Below, piece by piece: positions 52,474-61,288 of a DNA stretch of 64,000 nt. The first letter of the stretch is position 1; each line of letters opens with the position of its first letter. The stretch is from the NCBI GenBank assembly GCA_017308135.1, contig JAFKFM010000010.1, positions 234,296 to 298,295 of the forward strand. The letters run 5' to 3'. The notes below the pieces were generated by a model. It was not told the DNA's origin, made no database searches, and saw only the letters and a program-made list of their open reading frames with translations. The stretch is from Alphaproteobacteria bacterium. Its GTDB lineage: Bacteria > Pseudomonadota > Alphaproteobacteria > CACIAM-22H2. A program made the position numbers and the translations under genes.

Positions 52474-53340
52474 ATGTTCGTCGTTCTTCGCGATCTCCTG
52501 CGCTACAACGGCGAATTCCTCGCCGGCATCCTCATGACCGGCGTGGTCGTGGCGATGGCGCTGCTATCTTTCGTCTCGCCGTATCCGCCGCTCGACCAGT
52601 TCGTGGCGCCGATGGACGTGCCGCCCTCGGGCGCGCATTGGTTCGGCACCACGTCGCGCGGGCAGGATCTGTTCTGGCTGCTGACCTACTCGATCCGCAA
52701 CACGCTGGCCTTCGGCCTGCTGGTCGCGATTTTGAGCCGCATCCTGTCGCTGTCGATCGGCTTGCTCGCCGGCTATCGCGGCGGCTGGGTCGATCGGGTG
52801 CTGATGTCGATCAACGACACCTTCATCGTCATCCCGCTATTCCCGATCCTGGTGCTGTTCTACTTCGTCATGCGCGACAACATGTCGTGGGTGATGCTGG
52901 CGGTGCTGACGGCGCTGTTGGGCTGGTCCTACGACGCGCGGCTGATCCGCTCCGTGGCGCTCAGTCTCCGGCATCGGGAATTCACGCAGACGGCCGTGTT
53001 CTCCGGCATGCGCACGCACGAAATCCTGTCGCGCGAGCATTTGCCCTTCGTGCTGCCGATCGTGTTCTCGACCTCGCTCAACAATATGAACTGGTCGATC
53101 GGCTTGGAGGTGACGCTCGCGGTGCTGGGCTTCACCGATATCAATCGGCCCAGCGTGGGCGGGATGATCTATTGGGCCAATCAGCACAGCGCCGTCGTTG
53201 CCGGCGTGTGGTGGTGGATCGCGTTCCCGGTCGGCCTGGTGGTGATGCTGTTCATCGGCCTCTATCTGCTCGCGATCTCGATGAACGAGTACATCGATCC
53301 GCGATCTAGGCTCGAACGGGGCGGGGGGCGCAAAGAATGA
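52474..53340 (+). CDS. Peptide/oligosaccharide ABC transporter permease (DppC/OppC-type)
   Basis: The 288-residue permease has H-W-F-G-T-T-S-R-G-Q-D-L-F near residue 54, the OppC hallmark, and the coupling loop region F-S-G-M-R-T-H-E-I-L-S-R-E-H-L-P. A TTG at 52468, overlapping the upstream stop as TTGA, is an alternative start. Its stop overlaps the ATPase start (ATGA). It completes the channel with the DppB-type protein. Confidence 0.9.
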   Translation: MFVVLRDLLRYNGEFLAGILMTGVVVAMALLSFVSPYPPLDQFVAPMDVPPSGAHWFGTTSRGQDLFWLLTYSIRNTLAFGLLVAILSRILSLSIGLLAGYRGGWVDRVLMSINDTFIVIPLFPILVLFYFVMRDNMSWVMLAVLTALLGWSYDARLIRSVALSLRHREFTQTAVFSGMRTHEILSREHLPFVLPIVFSTSLNNMNWSIGLEVTLAVLGFTDINRPSVGGMIYWANQHSAVVAGVWWWIAFPVGLVVMLFIGLYLLAISMNEYIDPRSRLERGGGRKE

Positions 53341-54377
53341 GCGCCGCCATGCGAAACCCCGCCGCCAAGCCGGAAACGGACGAAGGCCCCGTCGTCGCGG
53401 TGCGCGATCTGCGCGCTTGGTATCGTCTGCGTCTGTTCGGCGTCGACCGGGAAGTGAAGGCCGTCGACGGCATCACCTTCGAAGTCCGCAAGGACGAGAT
53501 TTACGGCCTCGCCGGCGAATCGAGCTCGGGCAAGTCGACGCTGGTGAAGACCATCGCGGGTGCCATGCGCCCGCCGCTGGAAATCGTCGGCGGCGATATC
53601 CAGTTCAGCTTCATGGACGGCACGATGGGCTTGAATCGCGCTCCGGCCGATCTGGTCGAGCGCGTTCGCTGGCGGCATCTCTCCTACGTCATGCAAGGCT
53701 CGATGAGCGTGCTGAACCCCGTGCGGCGCATCGGCACGTCGTTCTTCGATTTCGCCTTCCGCCATATGGGCCTGGACAAAGCCGGGTTCGAAGCGGCGGT
53801 CGTCGCGCATCTGGCGCGCGTCAATCTACCCGCCTCGGTGCTGAAAGCCTATCCGCACGAATTGTCGGGCGGCATGCGCCAGCGCGTGACGATCGCGCTC
53901 GCCACGATCTGCCGGCCGCAATTCATCATCGCCGACGAGCCGACGACCGCACTCGACGTCGTGGTGCAGAAGGACGTGCTGGCGATGTTCCGCTCGATCC
54001 AGCGGGAAATGGCGTCGTCGGTGCTGTTCGTGACGCACGATATGGGCGTGCACGCGCATCTGACCGATCGCCTGGGCATCATGTATGCCGGACGATTGGT
54101 GGAGGAGGCGCGCACTCCGGACGTGTTCGCACGGCCGCGCCATCCCTATACGCGCCATTTGATTCACTCGTTGCCGCGCATCGGCGACGACCGGCCGCGC
54201 AGCGGCTTGGAAGGAACGCCGCCCAGCCTCGCCAATCCGCCCTCGGGCTGCCGGTTCCATCCGCGCTGCGTTTTCGCGACGGAACGCTGCCGCGTGGAAG
54301 TTCCGCCGATGGAGCAGGTGGCACCCGATCATCGCGTCGCCTGCTTCGAGAAAGACCGCGTGGAGGCCACGCCATGA
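53337..54377 (+). CDS. ABC transporter ATPase (OppD/DppD-type)
   Basis: The 346-residue ATPase has Walker A G-E-S-S-S-G-K-S-T at 60-68 (serine in place of the usual second glycine of G-E-S-G-S-G-K-S), signature L-S-G-G-M-R-Q-R, Walker B F-I-I-A-D-E-P and the T-H-D switch. The C-terminal oligopeptide-transporter motif with cysteines (C-R-F-H-P-R-C-V-F-A-T-E-R-C) is typical of OppD/DppD. It overlaps genes on both sides by four bases. Confidence 0.92.
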   Translation: MSAAMRNPAAKPETDEGPVVAVRDLRAWYRLRLFGVDREVKAVDGITFEVRKDEIYGLAGESSSGKSTLVKTIAGAMRPPLEIVGGDIQFSFMDGTMGLNRAPADLVERVRWRHLSYVMQGSMSVLNPVRRIGTSFFDFAFRHMGLDKAGFEAAVVAHLARVNLPASVLKAYPHELSGGMRQRVTIALATICRPQFIIADEPTTALDVVVQKDVLAMFRSIQREMASSVLFVTHDMGVHAHLTDRLGIMYAGRLVEEARTPDVFARPRHPYTRHLIHSLPRIGDDRPRSGLEGTPPSLANPPSGCRFHPRCVFATERCRVEVPPMEQVAPDHRVACFEKDRVEATP

Positions 54378-55201
54378 CCGACGCGTTGCTCGAACTCGAT
54401 TCCGTCTCCAAGACCTTCACGCGCGGCGGACTATTCTCCCGCACGCAGGTCGAGGCAGTGATCGACGTCAGCTTCCGGCTGGAAACGGCGAAGCCGGAGA
54501 TTTTCTCGATCATCGGCGAATCCGGCTCGGGCAAGTCCACGCTGGCGCGGATCATCCTGGCACTGCAAACGCCGACGCGCGGGACCGCGCGTTTCAAAGG
54601 ACGCGATCTTGCCGGATTGCGCAATGGCGCGGATCGCCACGCGTTTATGGCGTCGGTCCAGCCCGTGTTTCAAAATCCGTTCGAGGCGTTCAATCCGTTG
54701 AAACGGCTCGACCGCTATCTCTACGCGACGTGTCAGCGCTTCGCCGGCGCCAAGGACGAGGCGGCGATGCAGGCGGGGGCGGACAAGGCGTTGCGCCAAG
54801 TCGGTCTATCGCTTGCCGAAATCAAAGGCCGTTATCCGCACGAATTGTCGGGCGGGCAGTTGCAGCGCGTGGCGATCGCCCGCGCTTTGGCGTCCGGCCC
54901 GTCGCTGCTGATCGCGGATGAGCCCGTGTCGATGGTCGATGCGTCGCTACGCGCGTCGATCGTCAATCTGTTCCGCAAGCTGCGCGACGAGCTGGGCCTG
55001 TCGATCATCTATATCACGCACGATCTGGCGACCGCGTATTCGATTTCCGACCGCATCATCATCATGCAGAAGGGCAAGGTGGTGGAAAGCGGCGATGCGC
55101 GGACCATTCTCGCCGATCCCCAGCATCCCTATTCCAAAACGTTGAAGGAATCCGTGCTCGAACCGCTCGCCCCCGGCGAGCGTCCTTTGTTCGCGCGGTA
55201 G
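54374..55201 (+). CDS. ABC transporter ATPase (OppF/DppF-type)
   Basis: The 275-residue ATPase has G-E-S-G-S-G-K-S-T, Q-P-V-F-Q-N-P-F-E-A-F-N-P, signature L-S-G-G-Q-L-Q-R, Walker B L-L-I-A-D-E-P and T-H-D. The tail ends soon after D-P-Q-H-P-Y-S-K, so the C-terminal oligopeptide domain with cysteines that OppD has is lacking. It ends the transporter part; the glycosidase gene follows after 38 bases. Confidence 0.92.
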   Translation: MTDALLELDSVSKTFTRGGLFSRTQVEAVIDVSFRLETAKPEIFSIIGESGSGKSTLARIILALQTPTRGTARFKGRDLAGLRNGADRHAFMASVQPVFQNPFEAFNPLKRLDRYLYATCQRFAGAKDEAAMQAGADKALRQVGLSLAEIKGRYPHELSGGQLQRVAIARALASGPSLLIADEPVSMVDASLRASIVNLFRKLRDELGLSIIYITHDLATAYSISDRIIIMQKGKVVESGDARTILADPQHPYSKTLKESVLEPLAPGERPLFAR

Positions 55202-55239
55202 AGACATCGAAACAACATCAAGCAAGTCAGGGAAACGCC

Positions 55240-56787
55240 ATGAGAAAAGCATCCGTTCTACTCGACCGCGACTTTACGATCGGTCGCACCGATCCCCGCC
55301 TGTTCGGCGCGTTCATCGAACATCTGGGTCGTTGCGTCTATGGCGGCATCTACGAGCCCGGCCACAAGACCGCGGACAAGAACGGTTTTCGCGGCGACGT
55401 GCTGGCGCTGGTGCGCGAATTGGCGCCGACGATCATGCGCTATCCCGGCGGCAATTTCGTCTCGGGCTATAATTGGGAAGACGGCGTGGGGCCGGTGAAG
55501 GATCGCCCGGCGCGCCTCGACCTCGCTTGGTTCTCGACCGAGCCCAACACCTTCGGCACCAACGAATTCGTCGATTGGTGCAAGGCCGCGAATATCGAGC
55601 CGATGCTGGCGGTCAATCTGGGCACGCGCGGCGGCGACGCGGCGCGCAATCTGGTCGAATACTGCAACCATCCCGGCGGCACGTATTATTCGGACCTGCG
55701 CAAGAAGCACGGCTGGGAAAAGCCGCACGACATCAAGTTCTGGTGCCTGGGCAACGAAATGGACGGGCCCTGGCAGATGGAAACCAAGACCGCCCGCCAA
55801 TATGGCGCGGTCGCGCGCGAAGCGGCGAAGATGATGCGCTGGATCGATCCGTCGCTGGAACTGGCGGCGTGCGGCTCGTCCGGCCGTACGATGCCGACCT
55901 ACGGCCAGTGGGAAGACGAGGTGCTGGACGAGACGTTCGAGCATGTCGAATTCATCTCGCTGCACACCTATCTCAACAACTACAACGGCGACACGGCGGC
56001 CTTGCTCGCCAGCCCCGATCTGATGGACAGCTTCATCGACGAGGTCGTGGCGATCGCGGACGCGGTGTCGGCCAAGCGCCGGTCGTCCAAGCGCATCATG
56101 CTGTCCTTCGACGAGTGGAACGTCTGGTATCGCACGCGCCGTCCGCGCGCCAACCGGATCAAGCCCGGCTGGCCGGTGGCGCCGGAGATTCTGGAGGAAA
56201 TCTACGACATGGCCGACGCGCTAGCGTTCGGCGGTGCGTGCATTTCCTTGTTGAACCACGCGGACCGCGTGAAGGCCGCATGTTTGGCGCAGCTCGTCAA
56301 TGTGATCGCGCCGATCATGACCGAAACGGGCGGTCCCGCCTGGCGTCAGACGATCTTCCATCCCTTCGCCCAGATGAGCCGCTATGGCCGCGGCGACGTG
56401 CTGCGCACGCGGATCGAAAGCGACATCTACGACGCGTCGTATTACGACCCGCGCGGCGATCAGGACCTCTATTATCCCGTCAAGGCGCCGTATCTGAAGC
56501 TGTCGGCGGTGGCGGGCGAGGACGGCAAGTCGCTGACGCTGTTCGCGCTCAACCGCGACCTGAAGGGCGAAATGCAGGTCAAGGTCGATATGCGCGGCTT
56601 CGGCGGAATGAAGGTCGCGGTCGCCGAGGAGTTGCGGCATGATAGCCTCACGGCGGTCAACGACAAGAATGCTCCCGACCGCGTGTCGCCCAAGCGCCTC
56701 GAAGGCGTGACGGTGGCGGACGGAGCTGTAACGATGACGCTGAAACCGGCCTCGTGGAATGTCATCCGACTCGAGTCGTCGAAATAA
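55240..56787 (+). CDS. GH51 alpha-L-arabinofuranosidase
   Basis: The 515-residue glycosidase has the acid/base glutamate E173 in G-N-E-M-D-G-P-W and the nucleophile E292 in S-F-D-E-W-N-V-W, both classical GH51. G-G-N-F-V-S-G-Y-N-W near residue 70 forms part of the substrate site. There is no signal peptide, so it should hydrolyse imported arabino-oligosaccharides in the cytosol. An AGGGAAA site precedes the ATG. It connects the transporter operon to L-arabinose degradation, including the KDA dehydratase encoded divergently. Confidence 0.93.
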   Translation: MRKASVLLDRDFTIGRTDPRLFGAFIEHLGRCVYGGIYEPGHKTADKNGFRGDVLALVRELAPTIMRYPGGNFVSGYNWEDGVGPVKDRPARLDLAWFSTEPNTFGTNEFVDWCKAANIEPMLAVNLGTRGGDAARNLVEYCNHPGGTYYSDLRKKHGWEKPHDIKFWCLGNEMDGPWQMETKTARQYGAVAREAAKMMRWIDPSLELAACGSSGRTMPTYGQWEDEVLDETFEHVEFISLHTYLNNYNGDTAALLASPDLMDSFIDEVVAIADAVSAKRRSSKRIMLSFDEWNVWYRTRRPRANRIKPGWPVAPEILEEIYDMADALAFGGACISLLNHADRVKAACLAQLVNVIAPIMTETGGPAWRQTIFHPFAQMSRYGRGDVLRTRIESDIYDASYYDPRGDQDLYYPVKAPYLKLSAVAGEDGKSLTLFALNRDLKGEMQVKVDMRGFGGMKVAVAEELRHDSLTAVNDKNAPDRVSPKRLEGVTVADGAVTMTLKPASWNVIRLESSK

Positions 56788-57820
56788 GGGAGAGACATCC
56801 GGCGGGGCGGGTCACACCGCCTTCGCCGGGTCCGACCCGCGCCGCGGCCCCGCCGATATCGCGGCGGGCGCCGGCGCGGATGGGGAAGCGACTCATAGCT
56901 TCCTCGCCGTCGATCCCGCGCGTCAGTTCGCGGTCGTGCGCGGACTTGCCTCGCCGATCCGCGTGCGCATTCTTCAGCTATTGCGCCGTACCGGTCCGTT
57001 GAACGTTAACCAGATCGCCGAGGCGCTCGAGCTGCCGCAATCGACCGTCGCGACCAACGTGCAGATTTTGACCGATGCCGAGCTCATCGAAACCTCGCTC
57101 GGCAAAGCCAGCAAAGGGCAGCAGAAGATCTGCTGGGCCCGATTCGACGAGATCGTCATTCAATTGGCGCCCGAACGGCCGAGCCGCGACAGCAACGTGG
57201 TCGAGGTCGAGATGCCGCTCGGCCTCTACACGAGTTGCGAGGTCTCGGCGCCCTGCGGCATTTGCTCGACCGAGCGCATCATGGGCGTGCTCGACGTGCC
57301 CGACCTGTTTCTCGATCCCGCGCGCGTGCAGGCGGCGTTGATCTGGTTCGGGCGCGGCTATGTCGAGTACAAGTTCCCGAACAACGCGAAGCTGATGAAC
57401 CGCACGGTCGAGGCTTTGGAGTTCGAGCTCGAGCTGTCGTCCGAAGTGCCGGGCACCAACAAGAATTGGCCGTCGGATATTTCGCTATGGGTCAACCATG
57501 TCCATGTCGGCGTGTGGACGGCACCGGGCGATTACGGCGACCGGCGCGGGCGCTTCACGCCGCGCTGGTGGAAGCTGGAAGGCTCGCAATACGGCGATCT
57601 CACGCAATGGCGGATCAGCCGCGACGGCACGTTCGTCAACGGCAAACGCATCTCGAGCATCGGTTTGTCGAAGCTCGATCTGCCGAACCATCACTCGATC
57701 CGCCTGCGCGTCGGCATCCAGGAAAAAGCCAAGCGTCCCGGCGGCGTGAATATTTTCGGCAAAGGCTTCGGCAATCACGGCCGCGATATCGTGATGCGAT
57801 TGAAACTCGCGCCGCGTTGA
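56759..57820 (+). CDS. ArsR-type regulator with a large C-terminal domain
   Basis: The 353-residue protein has a disordered N terminus of about 45 residues, a helix-turn-helix (P-I-R-V-R-I-L-Q-L-L, L-N-V-N-Q-I-A-E-A-L-E-L-P-Q-S-T-V-A-T-N-V-Q-I-L) of ArsR type and then about 200 residues of mixed beta character. This part contains C-E-V-S-A-P-C-G-I-C and W-W-K-L-E-G-S. It may be a sugar- or metal-sensing beta-sandwich. The start at 56759 overlaps the GH51 gene by 29 bases; a later non-ATG start cannot be excluded. It probably regulates the arabino-oligosaccharide operon, whose last gene it is. Confidence 0.75.
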   Translation: MSSDSSRRNKGETSGGAGHTAFAGSDPRRGPADIAAGAGADGEATHSFLAVDPARQFAVVRGLASPIRVRILQLLRRTGPLNVNQIAEALELPQSTVATNVQILTDAELIETSLGKASKGQQKICWARFDEIVIQLAPERPSRDSNVVEVEMPLGLYTSCEVSAPCGICSTERIMGVLDVPDLFLDPARVQAALIWFGRGYVEYKFPNNAKLMNRTVEALEFELELSSEVPGTNKNWPSDISLWVNHVHVGVWTAPGDYGDRRGRFTPRWWKLEGSQYGDLTQWRISRDGTFVNGKRISSIGLSKLDLPNHHSIRLRVGIQEKAKRPGGVNIFGKGFGNHGRDIVMRLKLAPR

Positions 57821-57852
57821 TCCTTCGGCGCCGCTGGCACGGCGCTTGCTGT

Positions 57853-57878
57853 CACCCTCCATCGCCGATGGGAGGGTG
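57853..57878 (+). promoter_or_regulatory. Hairpin that sequesters the ribosome-binding site of the amidohydrolase gene
   Basis: CACCCTCCATC (57853-57863) pairs with GATGGGAGGGTG (57867-57878), with one bulged G and a 3-base loop. The GGGAGGG Shine-Dalgarno (57870-57876) of the GTG start at 57881 lies in the 3' arm. Unfolding would be needed for translation. It could also be a stem of a weak terminator, but no T-run follows. The bases between 57821 and 57852 show nothing else. Confidence 0.6.
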
Positions 57879-57880
57879 CC

Positions 57881-59434
57881 GTGACGTCCGTTCGTAAAAC
57901 ATTGATCGCCGATGCGCTGCTGGTTCGGTCGAGCGGCAAGATCTATCGCTGGGCACGCGGCGATCTGTTGATCGACGGCGACCGGATTGCGGCGATCGAG
58001 GCGCCGGGGGCGATTCCGCACGACCGGGCCGACGCCGTGGTCGATGGCGCGCGGCTACTGGTGATGCCGGGGCTGATCAACGGCCATATGCATTCTTGGG
58101 ATCATTATCTCAAAGGCTGCCTGGAGAACCTGACGACCGAGGTCGCGATGTCGCTGATCCGCCCGCGCAAGGCGGTGGCGTTGACGCCGCGCCAGATGTA
58201 TCTGCGCACGGTCGTCGGCGCGCTCGAATCCTTGCGCACGGGTGCGACGACGATCGTCGACGATTTGTCGCTGGGGCAGTTGTTCTCGCGCGAACATATC
58301 GACGCGGCGTTCCAGGCCTACGAAGATACGGGCACGCGCGCTTTCGTCGGCTTCTCGATGATCGACCGCGCGGTGGTCGATTCCTATCCCTTCGGCGAGG
58401 CGGAATTCCCGCCGGCATTGCTCGGCGAACTTCGCGGGCTGAAGCGGCCGACCGCCGACCAGCTTCTGGGGCTCGTACGCGATCTCGCGGCCAAGGGCAA
58501 ACATCCCAAATCGGCGCGCGTCGCGACACTCGTGTCGCCGTCGGCGCCGCATCGCTGCACCGACGGATTTCTGGTCGCGAGCCGCAAGCTCGCCGACGAG
58601 CTCGATCTGCCGGTGATGACGCATTGCCAGGAAACGCGCATGCAACTCATCACGGCCGAGGAATTCTACGGCCGATCGCTGGTGGCGCATCTCGACCATT
58701 TGGGATTCTTGAAGGAAAACACGTCTCTGATCCATGCGACGTGGCTGTCCAAGCGCGATATCGAGATCATCGCGCGGTCGGGCGCATCGGTTCAGTACAA
58801 CCCGTGGAGCAACGCGATCATGGGGTCGGGGGTGGCGCCGCTGCGCGCGTTGCTCGACGCGGGTATCAACGTCTCGATGGGCTCGGACGGCTGCGGACTG
58901 CTCTACGGCGTCAACATGCTCAACACGCTGGGCACCGGGGCGGTGATCCCCAAAATCGCCTCGCCGGACAGCGACAGCTGGCCGACGGCGGAGGATATCT
59001 ATCGCGCGGGCTGCGAGGGCGGGGCGAAGGCGTTCGGCCTTGCGGATCGGCTCGGCAGGATCGAGCCCGGCTTCAAGGCCGATCTTGTCTGCTACGATCT
59101 CGACGCGACGACGTTGACGCCGCTCAACCATCCCGTCCGCCAGATCGTCTATGGCGAGCGTGGGGCGGCGATCCGCGAGGTGTTTGTCGATGGCCGCCAC
59201 GTGTTGCGTGAAGGCCGCAATACGATGGTGGACGAGACGGCGCTGCTGCGCGAGATGCAGGCGGCGCATGCCGAGCTTGGCGATACGCTGGTGTCCTCGC
59301 AGGAAGACGCGGCGCCGTTCCACGACGCGTTGATGCGCGTCTATCTGCGCGCCTTGTCGTGCCCGATCGCCAGCGACCACTATGCGGCGTTGATGACCGG
59401 CAACAATATCGCCGGCCAATCGCCCAACGCGTGA
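57881..59434 (+). CDS. Amidohydrolase-superfamily enzyme (chlorohydrolase/cytosine-deaminase type)
   Basis: The 517-residue metal-dependent hydrolase has the metal-binding H69-M-H71 in G-L-I-N-G-H-M-H, a further histidine in M-T-H-C-Q-E-T, a histidine in S-L-I-H-A-T-W-L-S and an aspartate in M-G-S-D-G. This is the pattern of TrzA/AtzA/guanine-deaminase-like enzymes that hydrolyse or deaminate ring compounds. The substrate is unknown. It starts with a GTG after the hairpin. It converges on the DHDPS-family gene; there is no obvious functional link to either neighbour. Confidence 0.85.
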   Translation: MTSVRKTLIADALLVRSSGKIYRWARGDLLIDGDRIAAIEAPGAIPHDRADAVVDGARLLVMPGLINGHMHSWDHYLKGCLENLTTEVAMSLIRPRKAVALTPRQMYLRTVVGALESLRTGATTIVDDLSLGQLFSREHIDAAFQAYEDTGTRAFVGFSMIDRAVVDSYPFGEAEFPPALLGELRGLKRPTADQLLGLVRDLAAKGKHPKSARVATLVSPSAPHRCTDGFLVASRKLADELDLPVMTHCQETRMQLITAEEFYGRSLVAHLDHLGFLKENTSLIHATWLSKRDIEIIARSGASVQYNPWSNAIMGSGVAPLRALLDAGINVSMGSDGCGLLYGVNMLNTLGTGAVIPKIASPDSDSWPTAEDIYRAGCEGGAKAFGLADRLGRIEPGFKADLVCYDLDATTLTPLNHPVRQIVYGERGAAIREVFVDGRHVLREGRNTMVDETALLREMQAAHAELGDTLVSSQEDAAPFHDALMRVYLRALSCPIASDHYAALMTGNNIAGQSPNA

Positions 59435-59444
59435 ACGCGATGCG

Positions 59445-60332
59445 TCAGGCCGTCAGCTTGCGATAACCGTCGATCACGGCGTCGCGATCGGCGGCGCTTA
59501 GCGCATCGAACGGCGGCAGCAGCTTCGCGATCGCGTCGTCGCCCAGAATATGCGCGGTCAGCGCCTTGACGCCGGGCACGAGCGGCTTGCCGTCGAACAA
59601 TTTGCGGATCTCGACGGCGGTTTTATGCGCCGTCTCGTCGCCGTCGCGGAATGCGCGGCCGCAATAGGGCGCGTTGGTGTTGGCGGTCGCCGAGATGCAA
59701 CCGGCGAAATCGCCCTTGCGCGCGTCGAGCAGGCAGGCTTCGTTCGACGGGAACACGTCGAGCGATTTCGACAGCGCCACGACCGAACGCGCATAGGGCA
59801 TGTCGCCGGACGAATCCTTCAACCCGGCGATCCGCGCGCCGAAGGTCTTGATCAGCTTTTCGATCAGCGCCAGCGTGTAGGGCACGCCCGATTGCGCGGG
59901 GAAGTGATAGAGGTAGAGCGGAACGTCGCTCGCCTTCGTCGCGTCGGCGATGCGGTCGAAATAGCGCACGATGCCGCTTTCCGGCACGCCTTTGTAATAG
60001 AAGGGCGGCAGCAGCAGGGCGCCCGCGAAGCCAAGCTCGCCCGCCAGAAGCGACAACGCAGCAGCATCCTCGACGGCGGCGGCCCCCGTGCCGACCATCA
60101 TGCGCGAGACAGGCAACGGCGAGGCCGCGATCTTGCGCATCAGGTCGGTGCGCTGGCGCAAGGAGAACGACGTCGCTTCGCCGGTCGTGCCGAGCACGTT
60201 CAAGCCGTCGCAACCATTGTCGAGAAGATGTTTGGCGACGCGCGCGAAACGGTCGAAATCGGGCTCGCCATGGGCATCGATCGGCGTGACGATCGCGGCG
60301 ATCACGCCGCGCAGCTTCTTGGACAAAGTCAT
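59445..60332 (-). CDS. Dihydrodipicolinate synthase-family aldolase/lyase
   Basis: The 295-residue TIM barrel has the Schiff-base lysine K172 (G-L-K-D-S-S-G-D), the tyrosine in L-Y-H-F-P near residue 142 and G-T-T-G-E-A near 48. The intact Y/K pair suits a pyruvate lyase acting on 2-keto-3-deoxy sugar acids or similar. The gene lies downstream, on the same strand, of an RraA-fold gene and a galactonate-dehydratase-like gene, but a terminator at 60455 separates them. Start uncertain: ATG 60332 abuts its GAGGGAG, and ATG 60353 has none. The 60333-60454 gap shows no other feature. Confidence 0.85.
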   Translation of the reverse strand: MTLSKKLRGVIAAIVTPIDAHGEPDFDRFARVAKHLLDNGCDGLNVLGTTGEATSFSLRQRTDLMRKIAASPLPVSRMMVGTGAAAVEDAAALSLLAGELGFAGALLLPPFYYKGVPESGIVRYFDRIADATKASDVPLYLYHFPAQSGVPYTLALIEKLIKTFGARIAGLKDSSGDMPYARSVVALSKSLDVFPSNEACLLDARKGDFAGCISATANTNAPYCGRAFRDGDETAHKTAVEIRKLFDGKPLVPGVKALTAHILGDDAIAKLLPPFDALSAADRDAVIDGYRKLTA

Positions 60333-60454
60333 CTCCCTCGACGGATGGGTCATTCGACCGATTCGTCGATAATGTTCCGTCGCGGAGCGCCGAACAAGGC
60401 TGAATACAAAATTCGCCAACCGCTTCACGTTTGCACTTGCGCTCCAAACAGCAA

Positions 60455-60489
60455 AAAGCCCGCCCTTGGCGAACCAAGCGGCGGGCTTT
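60455..60489 (-). terminator. Rho-independent terminator of the sugar-acid operon
   Basis: AAAGCCCGCC (60455-60464) and GGCGGGCTTT (60480-60489) are perfect 10-base arms; inner CTTGG/CCAAG arms extend the stem around a short loop. On the minus strand the stem is followed by TT, fitting termination after the RraA-fold gene. The sequence is strikingly like the terminator at 9493-9530. Confidence 0.8.
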
Positions 60490-60515
60490 CGCGTTCGAGC
60501 GGGTATCGACCTGCG

Positions 60516-61268
60516 TTAGCGCTTCTTGCCCCCGATCGGGTTGAGCTTGCGCCACGCCTGATATTCGTCGTTCGCGTCGGGGTGCAGCGGGTAGTAACGC
60601 TGCAACGATTCGCCCTGCGTCAACTTTATGCGGGAGAATTCCTCCCACTCGGCGTGCTTCTTCGCCTCTTCGATCACCGCTTTGGCCATCGACACGGGCA
60701 CGATCACCACGCCGTCGTCGTCCGCGACCACGATATCGCCGGGGATCACGGTGACACCGCCGCAGGCGATCGGCACGTTGACTTCCATCGGGAAGATCGT
60801 CGTCTGCACGTGATAATTCGGCGTCCAGCCGCGCAGCCACAAGGCGAGATCGAGCTTCTTCACGTTGGGCCAATCGCGCATGCATCCGTCGATGACGATG
60901 CCGGCCCCGCCGCGCCCCTTGAAATAGGTCGACATCATGTCGCCGAACACGCCCGAGCTCATATCGCCGCGCGCGTCCACGACCACCACATCGCCTTCCT
61001 GCACGTGATAGAGCACGTGGCGGTGCAGCTGCGTTTCGGGATCGGCGTATTCGCCTTCGCTGAACAGATCGGGCCGCTGCGGCATGAATTTCAGGGTCAG
61101 CGCCGGCCCGACGATCGATTTGCCGGCGTTCTGCGAAACCGGGCCCACCATATGCGGGTTCTTATAACCCATATGGCCGAGCGTGCCGGCGACCGTCGCC
61201 GCCCCGATATTCCTGAGCCCGTCGATCAGTTCCTTGGGCGGGCGGACGATGTCTGCACTACGCGTCAT
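60516..61268 (-). CDS. RraA-family protein, probable 4-hydroxy-2-oxo acid aldolase
   Basis: The 250-residue protein has the HMG-aldolase/RraA core I-D-G-C-M-R-D-W (catalytic Asp/Arg), V-V-D-A-R-G-D-M-S-S-G-V-F-G and I-P-G-D-I-V-V-A-D-D-D-G-V-V-I-V-P. An extra C-terminal stretch of about 50 residues (P-L-H-P-D-A-N-D-E-Y-Q-A-W) is absent from the RraA-fold protein encoded at 30828. It follows the galactonate-dehydratase-like gene after 20 bases, in the same arrangement as the pair at 29606-31499. Confidence 0.85.
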   Translation of the reverse strand: MTRSADIVRPPKELIDGLRNIGAATVAGTLGHMGYKNPHMVGPVSQNAGKSIVGPALTLKFMPQRPDLFSEGEYADPETQLHRHVLYHVQEGDVVVVDARGDMSSGVFGDMMSTYFKGRGGAGIVIDGCMRDWPNVKKLDLALWLRGWTPNYHVQTTIFPMEVNVPIACGGVTVIPGDIVVADDDGVVIVPVSMAKAVIEEAKKHAEWEEFSRIKLTQGESLQRYYPLHPDANDEYQAWRKLNPIGGKKR

Positions 61269-61288
61269 TTTGACCTCGGAAGTTGGAG

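Noticed and set aside
53417..55201. Apparent ATPase fusion of 594 codons
   Set aside because: The first part is shadow of the OppD-type gene; the OppF-type protein starts at 54374 on an ATGA overlap.
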